Made by a program: the position numbers and the translations under genes. A DNA stretch of 7,119 nt, taken from contig CATYYP010000093.1 in assembly GCA_958415245.1 (NCBI GenBank), forward strand, positions 1 to 7,119. Reading direction: 5' to 3'. This DNA comes from Schaalia odontolytica. GTDB lineage: Bacteria > Actinomycetota > Actinomycetes > Actinomycetales > Actinomycetaceae. Position 1 is the first letter of the stretch. Each line of letters starts with the position of its first letter. The notes under the pieces are model-generated. The model worked only from the letters and a program-made list of their open reading frames with translations, made no database searches and was not told where the DNA came from. Below are positions 1 to 6,456 of this stretch, in pieces.

Positions 1-254
1 GCGCGGAGTCGCTCAAGGAGGCGGATCTGATTATCATTCCGGCGCTCGCTGCATCCGCGGACGGGACTCGCCTCGGCCAGGGAGGCGGCTGGTACGACCG
101 CGCGCTCACGCACCGCTCCCCCGGCGTCCCGGTCGTTGCGGCGATTTTCGACGACGAGGTACTGGAAGCCGGGATAATTCCTGCGGAGCCTCACGACATC
201 CCCATTGACGTGATCGTGACGCCGACACGCACAATCGCAACAAACGTCCGTTAG
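1..254 (+). CDS. 5-formyltetrahydrofolate cyclo-ligase, C-terminal part (5' end outside window)
   Basis: The reading frame enters at base 3 and gives 83 residues before a TAG stop at 252-254. The segment RLGQGGGWYDRAL (about residues 23-35 of the visible part) matches the family's glycine-rich signature (R-x-G-x-GGG-[YW]-YDR), which helps form the ATP/folate site. The tail, with EPHDIPIDVIVTPT followed by a short basic end, is the typical C-terminus of this family (EC 6.3.3.2). The enzyme is cytosolic and converts 5-formyltetrahydrofolate to 5,10-methenyltetrahydrofolate using ATP, returning the storage folate to one-carbon metabolism. Family members are about 180-200 residues long, so a little under half the protein is visible. 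Nothing looks broken. It reads in the same direction as mscL, but the 292-base gap with its own structured leader suggests that mscL is transcribed separately. Confidence 0.93.
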   Translation, partial: AESLKEADLIIIPALAASADGTRLGQGGGWYDRALTHRSPGVPVVAAIFDDEVLEAGIIPAEPHDIPIDVIVTPTRTIATNVR

Positions 255-439
255 GCCTTTTTCCGCGTTTTTCCCGTTAGCCGCAACACCAACGGCCGTT
301 TGTCACACACCTCTCACAGCAGACTTTTCGGCCTAAATCCGCACCTCACTGACCGAATTACAAAAAGTGCGACGAACATTACCCTCTAAGTACTGTTCAT
401 ATGACAAAAGTCCCCACTAGTGTTTTCAACGGTAAACGA

Positions 440-524
440 GCGCCGACACGGCGCGCGCTCCCCGGCGGCACAGAGCCGCCACGCCGAGATACTTCGGCGA
501 TTCAGACTTGCCGGCCCGGCCGGC
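440..524 (+). promoter_or_regulatory. Array of four short GC-rich hairpins in the presumed mscL leader
   Basis: Four inverted repeats follow one another with short gaps: GCGCCG/CGGCGC at 440-445 and 449-454 (3-base loop); GGCGGC/GCCGCC at 464-469 and 475-480 (5-base loop); CGCCGA/TCGGCG at 482-487 and 494-499 (6-base loop); GCCGG/CCGGC at 510-514 and 520-524. The last ends 12 bases before the Shine-Dalgarno sequence of mscL. None is followed by a T-run, so they are not intrinsic terminators. If transcription starts upstream of 440, the mscL mRNA would have a highly folded leader. I recognise no known riboswitch family. GC-rich DNA produces chance hairpins, so a function is an inference. Confidence 0.35.
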
Positions 525-536
525 CTCATTCAACAC

Positions 537-543
537 AGGAGAA
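537..543 (+). promoter_or_regulatory. Ribosome binding site of mscL
   Basis: AGGAGAA ends 3 bases before the ATG at 547, with the AGGAG core 5 bases away. This fixes the mscL start at 547. The upstream in-frame TTG at 508 has no such site and would add 13 residues absent from the MscL family. Confidence 0.85.
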
Positions 544-546
544 GCC

Positions 547-942
547 ATGCTCAAGGGTTTCAAGGACTTCATCTCTCGCGGTAACGTCGTCGAGCTCGCC
601 GTCGGTGTCATCATCGGTGCCGCCTTCAAGAACATCGTCGACGCCCTGGTCGACGGCATCATCAACCCGCTGATCGCGGCTGTCATCGGCAAGCCCGATT
701 TCTCGGACGCCTTCATCCTCACCCTGAACGGTACCGACGTGAAGTTCGGCCTGCTGATCACCGCCGTCATCAACTTCCTCCTCATGGCCCTCGCTATTTA
801 CTTCTGCATCGTGATGCCCATGAATGCCCTCAACAACCGCCGCAAGAAGGATGAGGAGCCCGCCGAGGAAGAGGCCTCCGACGAGGTCAAGCTCCTCACG
901 GAGATCCGCGACGCCCTCGCCCAGGGCACGCCGCGCCACTGA
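547..942 (+). CDS. mscL: Large-conductance mechanosensitive channel MscL
   Basis: This 131-residue inner-membrane protein forms a homo-oligomeric (pentameric in the family) pore that opens under membrane tension and releases solutes during hypo-osmotic shock. The N-terminal MLKGFKDFISRGNVVELAVG is the family signature: a short amphipathic helix, then the start of pore-lining helix TM1 (about residues 14-42). A periplasmic loop (about 49-65) leads into TM2 (about 66-92), with Cys87 near its end. A charged linker, RRKKDEEPAEEEASDE (98-113), precedes the cytoplasmic bundle helix VKLLTEIRDAL (114-124), which matches the usual LLTEIRDLL ending. The length is close to the 136 residues of E. coli MscL. 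A strong Shine-Dalgarno sequence supports ATG 547. The gene is followed by a strong terminator and probably makes a monocistronic transcript with a folded leader. It looks intact and functional. Confidence 0.97.
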   Translation: MLKGFKDFISRGNVVELAVGVIIGAAFKNIVDALVDGIINPLIAAVIGKPDFSDAFILTLNGTDVKFGLLITAVINFLLMALAIYFCIVMPMNALNNRRKKDEEPAEEEASDEVKLLTEIRDALAQGTPRH

Positions 943-950
943 GCATCTGA

Positions 951-967
951 TCCCTCCTTGTGAGGGA
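951..967 (+). other. Small hairpin directly after mscL
   Basis: TCCCTC (951-956) and GAGGGA (962-967) form a 6-bp stem with a 5-base loop, starting 8 bases after the mscL stop and 2 bases before the main terminator stem. It has no T-run. It may stabilise the 3' end of the mRNA or be incidental. Confidence 0.4.
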
Positions 968-969
968 CG

Positions 970-1008
970 AAGGCGGGGCCGATGCGATTGCATCGGCCCC
1001 GCCTTTTT
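970..1008 (+). terminator. Strong intrinsic terminator of mscL, between convergent units
   Basis: A perfect 16-bp stem (970-985 with 990-1005) closes a GATT loop (986-989) and runs into TTTTT at 1004-1008, the form of a strong rho-independent terminator for + strand transcription. The - strand operon ends at 1070 and runs towards the same hairpin. In that direction the stem is followed by CGTCCC rather than a T-run, so termination of the opposite unit here would be weaker. Confidence 0.93.
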
Positions 1009-1069
1009 GCATCAGTACAACACGAGAGCGCCGCTCCAGCGAAGAACACTCGCGCTGACGCACCAGCCC

Positions 1070-1291
1070 CTACGCCCGCGCCTGAGCGTGCGGCGGCACG
1101 TTCTCGAGCAGCCGCGCGTCGTTGGCGCCGTCGCCCCGGTCGGGGGTATCAGCCATCGAGCCGGGGCGCGTGTCCTCGGGGCGCACACGATCCTCCCACG
1201 AGGGCGGCAGGCCCTCCTCAATGAGGCGGCGGTCCACGTCGGACACGTACCGGGCGACGCGGCGACGCTTGCGCGGCGTCGGCTCACTCAT
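1070..1291 (-). CDS. Small basic protein of unknown function, coupled to the pseudo-helicase gene
   Basis: This gene encodes 73 residues. I do not recognise a domain. The N-terminus is strongly basic (SEPTPRKRRRVARYVSD), followed by a predicted helix and a W-E-D-R motif (DVDRRLIEEGLPPSWEDR, about 18-35). The second half is polar and probably disordered. There is no signal peptide or membrane segment. The start at 1291 is chosen because GGAGGA (1305-1300) lies 8 bases upstream and because ATGAGTGA makes it overlap the stop of the 1404-residue protein by 8 bases, an arrangement typical of translational coupling. An in-frame ATG at 1318 would add nine residues but lacks a good ribosome binding site. 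The basic head could bind nucleic acid or the acidic tail of the neighbouring large protein; that is an inference. Confidence that it is a real gene rests on context and codon-like composition. Confidence 0.72.
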   Translation of the reverse strand: MSEPTPRKRRRVARYVSDVDRRLIEEGLPPSWEDRVRPEDTRPGSMADTPDRGDGANDARLLENVPPHAQARA

Positions 1292-4200
1292 CGGAGGATT
1301 CCTCCGGCTGCGCGTCATCGGAGGCCGAGGCCTCGTCAGATTCCTGCGCGCTCACCGCGGGCTTCGTGCGGCGCACGACGTTGCCCAGGACCGCGTCGGA
1401 TTGGAAGCCGCGTCGCGTAATGCCCAGGGCCTCGCGCAGCTCTTCGGCGGTCTCCAGGTCGGTGCGCTCGACGCCGTCGGAACGCACCCAGGCGGCCATC
1501 TCGTCGAGCTGGTCGTCGGAGTAGGCGGCCAGCGGCAGGCCCTTGGCGATCGCGGGGCGAGGCCCACGGTTCTCCTCGGAGGCGCGCTCCTTGCGCTTGA
1601 TGGCCAGCAGCATGCCGGTGGTGTCTTCGTCGGCCTTCTTGCGGCGCTTGGATTCCTCGTCGAGGCCGTCGTCCAGCATCGGCATGCGCGGGGCCGAGGC
1701 GTCCGAGGAGTCCTCAGCCTCGCCCGCGCCCTCGTCGCCGTCACCATCATCAGAGGAAGCCTCTTCCGCGCGCTCTTCCACGCGCTCGTTCGCGGCCTCG
1801 TCATCGGCGATACGCTCGGGGACCTCAACGACGGGCTCGTCGTCGGTGGCGCGCAGATTCTCGAGCGCGTCCAGGACGGCATCGACGACGCGCGATGCCT
1901 CCTTGTCGGGATCGATGAACAGGGGCATGGACAGGGCGGTGTAGACCGCCCAGCCCTGCGCTTCGAGCCAGCGGGGACGGGCGCGGTCGCGCACGCGCTG
2001 GCTGGGTTCCGCCAGGTACTCCTCGTCGTCCGTGAGCACTGCGAGGAGCAGGCGCCCCGGGGACTCCGGGTGACCGATCGCGAGCGGGATTCGCATGCCG
2101 CCGGGGATCCCGACGTTCGCGACGACCTCGAGGCCTCGCGAGTACAGGTGCTCGGCGAGATCGACGAGCAGGCGGTCCGGTTCGCCGGCCAGGACGGGCC
2201 AGGCGTCCATGCCCTCGCCCGCGTGGCCTTCAGCAATCTCAAGGAGGTCGACGAGCATACGCGAGCCCTCGTGGCCGAGGCGGTCACGGTCGATCTCCGC
2301 GCTGTGCAGGGCGGAGACGAGCGTCAGGTCGCCGCGCACGACGCGCAGGACCTCGGCGAGCGTGTCCGCGCCCTCCTCGCTCGACAGGACGCCAAAGTCG
2401 TGAATGACGCGCCCGTGCGGGGTCTTCGCGAACCCGACGGACACGATGAGCGATTCGCGGGTCAGGCCGGCCACCTGATCCGGGCCGACGACGACGAAGG
2501 GTTCCGGGGTCGCGGGATCGAAGAACGAGGCCAGGCCGGGCTCGTCGGCCTTCACACTCTCCAGGGCCTCGCGAATGCGCTGCGCGTGCCGCTCGGACAG
2601 GGCAACGACCGCGAGGGAACGCTCCGGGGCCTCGACCGCGTGTTCGATGACGGCGTCGACAACTGCGCGCACCTCGGCGGCGGTCGATTCGATCGCGTGC
2701 GCACCGGGCGCAGGCATGCCCGTCGCCTCCACCCAGCGGGCGGACACGGGCGCGTTCGCGGCTGTCCACGGGACGGGGATGCCGGCGTGCTCGTATCCGT
2801 AGCGGGCGAGCAGCAGGGCCACCTGATCGTTGAGGCGGCGCGGACCGGGCTCGACACGCACGACCGGCAGGACGCCCGCCAGCTCGCGGGTCGCGCCGCC
2901 CTCCGAGGCACCGGTCAGATCGTCGATCACGACCAGCTGGTGGCCGCGCGCGATGATGGGCGCCAGCTCGGCGAGCGGCAGGCCGTCAGCGCCGTCCAAA
3001 ACAACGAGGTCAACGGTGCGCCCCGTCGGCGCAAGGGCCGGAACCATTGCAGGCACCGTCATGAGGACGGGCAGGAGGTGGCGCACGAGCGGGTACGACG
3101 TGAGCAGGTCCAGGTCGGAGGGAGCCGTTCCTTCGGCGAGCAGGTCGCGCAGCTCTTCGTACTGGCTGGGTCGGGCCGCCAGGGCGTTCGTGCGGATACG
3201 GCGCACGCCCGTGATGGCCTGCGGGATGAGCGAGGCCACCTGTGCCTCGTCGAGCTCGCAGCCCTCACGCGCCAGGTCTTCGAGGGAGGCGGGGTCTACC
3301 CCGCCGAGCGCGGGCTGGGAGACGAGCATAGCCCGCAGCAGCGACGCCCACCACGCGAGGTCGAGCTCGTTGTCGATCGCGGCGTCTTCGACCTCGCGAT
3401 CGGCCAGGTCCTGGGCGAGCTTGTCGAGGCCGTGGGCGGCCAGGCGCTCGCGCATCTGAAGGCGCGCGGGCACCTCGCGGGCGGCGGAGGTGTCGCCGGC
3501 CCAGCGTTCGATGAGGGTCGTTAGGCGCTGCAGGTGGGTACCCACCAGGTCCGGCTCCTCAGCAGCGAACACGGGCGCGATGGCGTCGAGGTCGTCGCGC
3601 ACGGCGTCCGTCAGGGCCGAAATCTCGCCGATCTTCGCGGGCAGGATGGGCCACGAGTCGTCGCCGCAGACCGCGCACCACGCATCACGGCGCTCCTGGA
3701 CGCGAATGAGGGCGCGGTGCAGGTCGGGCACGTGCACGCCCGGGCGCACGAGGTCCTGGGCCTGCTTGACGAGGCGGTTGCGCTCGGAGCGGCCCATCGA
3801 AATATCGTGGTCCTTGCGCCACTGCTTGGGTGCCGTTGCGATCACCATGTCGGCGGCGCTGCGTTCGAACACGCGGGGCAGGAAGACGTCGAGGACGTCG
3901 GCGATGCCGTCGAACATGGCGAGCTGGCGGTCCCACTGGGCGAGCGTACCGGCGGGCTTGATGCCGGCCTCGCCGGCGACGGCCGCGATGTGCACGCGCA
4001 GCTCGGGCAGGGTCTTGGAGAGGCGGTCGACGCGCAGCAGCACGTCGGAGGCCTGCTCGTCGGAGGTCAGGACCGCGTTGCCCCACGCGGAGGAGGCGGA
4101 GCCGCTGAGGGTTCCTGACGCCAGGGCCTCGCGCAGCAGGGCGCGGGCGCTCTCACCCTGATCGACCGCAATCTCGTAGAGGGTCTTTTCGTCCAGGCGG

Positions 4201-5498
4201 ACGCGGGTCGTGGGCGCATTCTCGCCGCTCGTCAGGTCAGTGAGAGCGCGCAGCGCGTCGGCCGCGCACACACCGAAGCGGCCGTAGGGCTGGTGGAGCG
4301 CGGTCGCATACGAGGCCAATTGACCGCGCACCTGACGCAGGCGGGCACGCATCTCGTCAACGCTTGCCTGGTCGACGACGGGCGAGGTGTCCTCCATCGC
4401 AGAGCTCACGCGCGCGGCGATGGTCTTGCGCGCGTCGGAATAGCCGTCGATGTTCGCCACGATGTCGGCGAGGCCCAGATCGGCCAGGCGCGTGTAGGCG
4501 GCGATCGAACGCGACGGAGAGGTCGACACGTGCAGGACCGACCGACCGGTGGCGGCCGCATCCGCGAGAATGGCCGCGACGACCGACGCGTCGTCGCTGT
4601 GCGCGGGGATGTCGATAAAGACGCTGCGTCCATCGGAGGCGGCCTCGACCGCGTCCTGCTGGGAGGGAATCAGGTCGCCGACGCCCTTTTCTGCCCACGG
4701 GTCGCGGTCGGCCGGGTTGGGGACCGGAGCCTCGGAGCGCAGGTCATTGCGGGCGTCCTGGTCGCCCGCGAGCGCGCGGATCACCTGGGAGTCTTCGAGG
4801 GCGGTGACGTCCTCGGCCAGGCTGGCGGCGAGGGCGCCAGCCGGGTGGCAGAACAGCCCGATAACGAGGTCGTCTCGAACCTCGAAGCGCGGCAGGGCGG
4901 CGCAGGCATCGCGCAGGGCGGCCATCGCCTGCGACGAGGAGAACCCGTGGGCGCCACTCGCCTGGGCGAGGATCGTGTCCCCGTCCACGTCGAGGCCGTG
5001 GCTGCGCAGGGCCTCGGCCAGTTCGGGGGCGAGCAGGCCGCCGCGTCCGAGTGCGATGAGCACGTCGTCGTCACGACGCACGAGGCGCACGGGGCGCAGC
5101 AGGGCCGGGACGGTGACGGCGTCGGTTCCGTTGCGCCACGAGGCCGTGCCGATTCCCAGGTGGATGGGGCCTGTGCCGTGCGCGGACGCACGCTGCTCGG
5201 AGCGCGCGATGATGGAACGGGCGCGCTCGAGGGCGCGACCAAGGGCGATGGGTTCGCGGATGAGGAGGCTCAGGCGGACAGGGTGTTCCGTGTAGAGCTG
5301 GGCGAGGCCTCCGGGGTGCGCGCCGGACAGGGACAGCGTCGGCAGAGACGTGGAGTCTGCGGCGATGTCCTGGTCGAGGCGTGAGCGCCACTTCTCGCGC
5401 GCAGAGCCGACGAGGGTGGTCGGGTGCGTCGAAGTGGACGAGGCCTCGGGGGCCTCGGGCTCAGGGGCGGAACGGCGCGAAAAGATACTAGGAACCAC
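1284..5498 (-). CDS. Catalytically degenerate DUF4011 / SF1-helicase / Vsr-like nuclease protein (putative pseudo-enzyme)
   Basis: This protein has 1404 residues and a GTG start, 25 bases after the transporter stop, with AGGG 8 bases upstream. Domain order: DUF4011-like N-terminus (about 36-255; HPGGLAQL at 61-68, REPIALGRALERAR at 81-94); first helicase half (about 275-365); long helical insert with a lone CAVC (608-611); second helicase half (about 825-1070); Vsr/MTES_1575-like nuclease fold (about 1103-1212); acidic linker (about 1213-1293); conserved C-terminal helical module (about 1315-1378, YSDDQLDEMAAWV, RTDLETAEELREALGITRRG). Catalytic motifs are lost. At the Walker A position (GPPGTGKSQ in relatives) stands IPAHSDDAS (297-305). 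Walker B has DGAD (835-838) for DEAS. Motif III has IDDLTGAS (858-865) for GDxxQLPP. Motifs V and VI are altered. The nuclease D and E become P1138 and L1155. The relatives are nucleic-acid enzymes, some in phage-defence loci. This one is probably a structural or regulatory cytosolic protein. Confidence 0.85.
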   Translation of the reverse strand: MVPSIFSRRSAPEPEAPEASSTSTHPTTLVGSAREKWRSRLDQDIAADSTSLPTLSLSGAHPGGLAQLYTEHPVRLSLLIREPIALGRALERARSIIARSEQRASAHGTGPIHLGIGTASWRNGTDAVTVPALLRPVRLVRRDDDVLIALGRGGLLAPELAEALRSHGLDVDGDTILAQASGAHGFSSSQAMAALRDACAALPRFEVRDDLVIGLFCHPAGALAASLAEDVTALEDSQVIRALAGDQDARNDLRSEAPVPNPADRDPWAEKGVGDLIPSQQDAVEAASDGRSVFIDIPAHSDDASVVAAILADAAATGRSVLHVSTSPSRSIAAYTRLADLGLADIVANIDGYSDARKTIAARVSSAMEDTSPVVDQASVDEMRARLRQVRGQLASYATALHQPYGRFGVCAADALRALTDLTSGENAPTTRVRLDEKTLYEIAVDQGESARALLREALASGTLSGSASSAWGNAVLTSDEQASDVLLRVDRLSKTLPELRVHIAAVAGEAGIKPAGTLAQWDRQLAMFDGIADVLDVFLPRVFERSAADMVIATAPKQWRKDHDISMGRSERNRLVKQAQDLVRPGVHVPDLHRALIRVQERRDAWCAVCGDDSWPILPAKIGEISALTDAVRDDLDAIAPVFAAEEPDLVGTHLQRLTTLIERWAGDTSAAREVPARLQMRERLAAHGLDKLAQDLADREVEDAAIDNELDLAWWASLLRAMLVSQPALGGVDPASLEDLAREGCELDEAQVASLIPQAITGVRRIRTNALAARPSQYEELRDLLAEGTAPSDLDLLTSYPLVRHLLPVLMTVPAMVPALAPTGRTVDLVVLDGADGLPLAELAPIIARGHQLVVIDDLTGASEGGATRELAGVLPVVRVEPGPRRLNDQVALLLARYGYEHAGIPVPWTAANAPVSARWVEATGMPAPGAHAIESTAAEVRAVVDAVIEHAVEAPERSLAVVALSERHAQRIREALESVKADEPGLASFFDPATPEPFVVVGPDQVAGLTRESLIVSVGFAKTPHGRVIHDFGVLSSEEGADTLAEVLRVVRGDLTLVSALHSAEIDRDRLGHEGSRMLVDLLEIAEGHAGEGMDAWPVLAGEPDRLLVDLAEHLYSRGLEVVANVGIPGGMRIPLAIGHPESPGRLLLAVLTDDEEYLAEPSQRVRDRARPRWLEAQGWAVYTALSMPLFIDPDKEASRVVDAVLDALENLRATDDEPVVEVPERIADDEAANERVEERAEEASSDDGDGDEGAGEAEDSSDASAPRMPMLDDGLDEESKRRKKADEDTTGMLLAIKRKERASEENRGPRPAIAKGLPLAAYSDDQLDEMAAWVRSDGVERTDLETAEELREALGITRRGFQSDAVLGNVVRRTKPAVSAQESDEASASDDAQPEESSDE
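1292..1306 (-). promoter_or_regulatory. Shine-Dalgarno sequence inside an inverted repeat (possible translational coupling)
   Basis: On the - strand, CGGAGGA, an A, and TCCTCCG stand immediately before the ATG of the small gene. The Shine-Dalgarno GGAGGA can pair with the TCCTCC just downstream of it (a CGGAG/CTCCG stem of 5 bp with a 5-base loop is sterically possible). The site lies within the last codons of the upstream gene. Ribosomes finishing the large protein would open this pairing, so the small protein would be made mainly when the large one is translated. The repeat is directly visible; the regulatory reading is an inference. Confidence 0.45.
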
Positions 5499-5523
5499 GT
5501 TTTAACCCTACGGCAGCACCGCC

Positions 5524-6441
5524 CTATTGTGTGACGCGGCGCGCCCGGAGGAGGTCGACAACGGAAATGGTCACAACGGCGCCGACGATGAGGGCCATGC
5601 CAACGATGTCGATGCCCGTGTAGGAGCTTCCCATGACGAGGGCGGAAAAGGCAGTCGCGGCGATGGGCTCGAGGCTCCCGATGAGCGACGCCTTGACGGG
5701 CCCAATGCGATCCACGCCCCACAGGAAGGCGGTGGAGGCGACGGCGGTGCCGAGGACGACGGTGATGAACATGGCAAGCACGACGTCGGGCGTCCACGTG
5801 ATGTGGAATCGCCACACTCGGCCAACCAGGCCGACGCACGCACCGGCGATCAGCAGGCCGTATGCCACGACGACGTCCGCACCATAGGCCGCAATGAGCC
5901 GAGCGGGCAGCAGCGTATATGTCGCGAGCGTGAGCGCGGCGACCGCTCCCCAAGCGAGGGCGGTTGGCGTGATAACGAGGGAGTCCGGCGACCCGTGCGT
6001 GCACAGCAGGAAGGTGCCGCTCACGGCGAGGACGATGGCGATCACCTCGGAGGCACGCGGCCATCGCCTGTGGGTGAGGCACACCCATACGACGATGAGG
6101 ATGAGGCCCAGGTACTCAAGGACGGTGCCGGTGCCCGCGTTCGACGCGCGAATCACCCCCATGTAGGTGATCTGGCAGGCCGCGAGCCCAAAAACCGCGT
6201 AGATCACGAGGTCTCGCCAGTTGCGAGGTGTGGACACCAATTCTCGATGACGAGCGGATACCCCGCGCGAGCGCGCGAGAACGTAAACGAGGGCAAGGAT
6301 GCCCGAGACGAACATGCGGAAGAAGCTGATGAGGGTCAGCTCGATACCGTGATGCTCCATGAGGTAGTCGGCGGAGACACCGGAGGCGCCCCAACACAGG
6401 GCGGCCACGACGGTCACGAGATACCCGAGAGCGTTGCGCAT
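5524..6441 (-). CDS. EamA/DMT-superfamily transporter
   Basis: This 305-residue integral membrane protein has the ten-helix, two-repeat layout of the drug/metabolite transporter superfamily. The first EamA repeat spans about residues 5-147 and the second about 158-296. Family marks include LCWGASG in TM1 (15-21), the arginine in FFRMFVSG (40-47) of TM2, and GSLEPIAA (255-262) in the second repeat. The usual glutamate of the 'G-E' after this element is replaced by GSS (271-273). The C-terminus is short and basic (RARRVTQ). Members export or import small metabolites such as amino acids or nucleosides; the substrate cannot be told from sequence. The ATG at 6441 is preceded by AGAAGG 5 bases away. 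It is the first gene of a three-gene - strand unit and begins only 15 bases after the 3' end of a tRNA-Arg remnant, so its present promoter must lie in or beyond the integrated element, or be very close. Confidence 0.92.
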   Translation of the reverse strand: MRNALGYLVTVVAALCWGASGVSADYLMEHHGIELTLISFFRMFVSGILALVYVLARSRGVSARHRELVSTPRNWRDLVIYAVFGLAACQITYMGVIRASNAGTGTVLEYLGLILIVVWVCLTHRRWPRASEVIAIVLAVSGTFLLCTHGSPDSLVITPTALAWGAVAALTLATYTLLPARLIAAYGADVVVAYGLLIAGACVGLVGRVWRFHITWTPDVVLAMFITVVLGTAVASTAFLWGVDRIGPVKASLIGSLEPIAATAFSALVMGSSYTGIDIVGMALIVGAVVTISVVDLLRARRVTQ

Positions 6442-6456
6442 GGCGTCCTTCTACTG

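Larger units (their letters stand above)
255..546. other. Intergenic region between the cyclo-ligase gene and mscL
   Basis: This 292-base stretch has no convincing gene. The first part (255-430) is clearly less GC-rich than its surroundings, with T-runs at 257-262 and 267-272 but no strong hairpin before them, so no clear terminator for the cyclo-ligase gene is seen. A perfect 10-base palindrome, aacggccgtt, lies at 291-300. The AT-richer 380-410 segment (for example TACTGT at 391-396) is the most likely place for the mscL promoter, but no good -35 partner is visible. The second part (440-524) is a series of GC-rich hairpins listed separately. The mscL ribosome binding site ends the region. 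Confidence 0.6.

Noticed and set aside
252..336. TTAGGCC (252-258) with GGCCTAA (330-336) as a cyclo-ligase terminator
   Set aside because: The arms are 7 bases long, 71 bases apart and without a T-run after the second arm. This is probably chance.
508..546. Longer mscL start at TTG 508
   Set aside because: It would add 13 residues not found in MscL proteins, while ATG 547 has an ideal AGGAG site and matches the family N-terminus exactly.
1292..1318. Longer start (ATG 1318) for the 73-residue protein
   Set aside because: It has no good ribosome binding site, whereas ATG 1291 has GGAGGA at 8 bases and the coupled ATGAGTGA overlap.
1122..3524. 800-codon open frame on the + strand
   Set aside because: It lies fully antisense to the 1404-residue protein. 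Its composition (runs of G, R, V, Q, H; no recognisable domain) is what GC-rich antisense frames give, and there is no ribosome binding site or family match.
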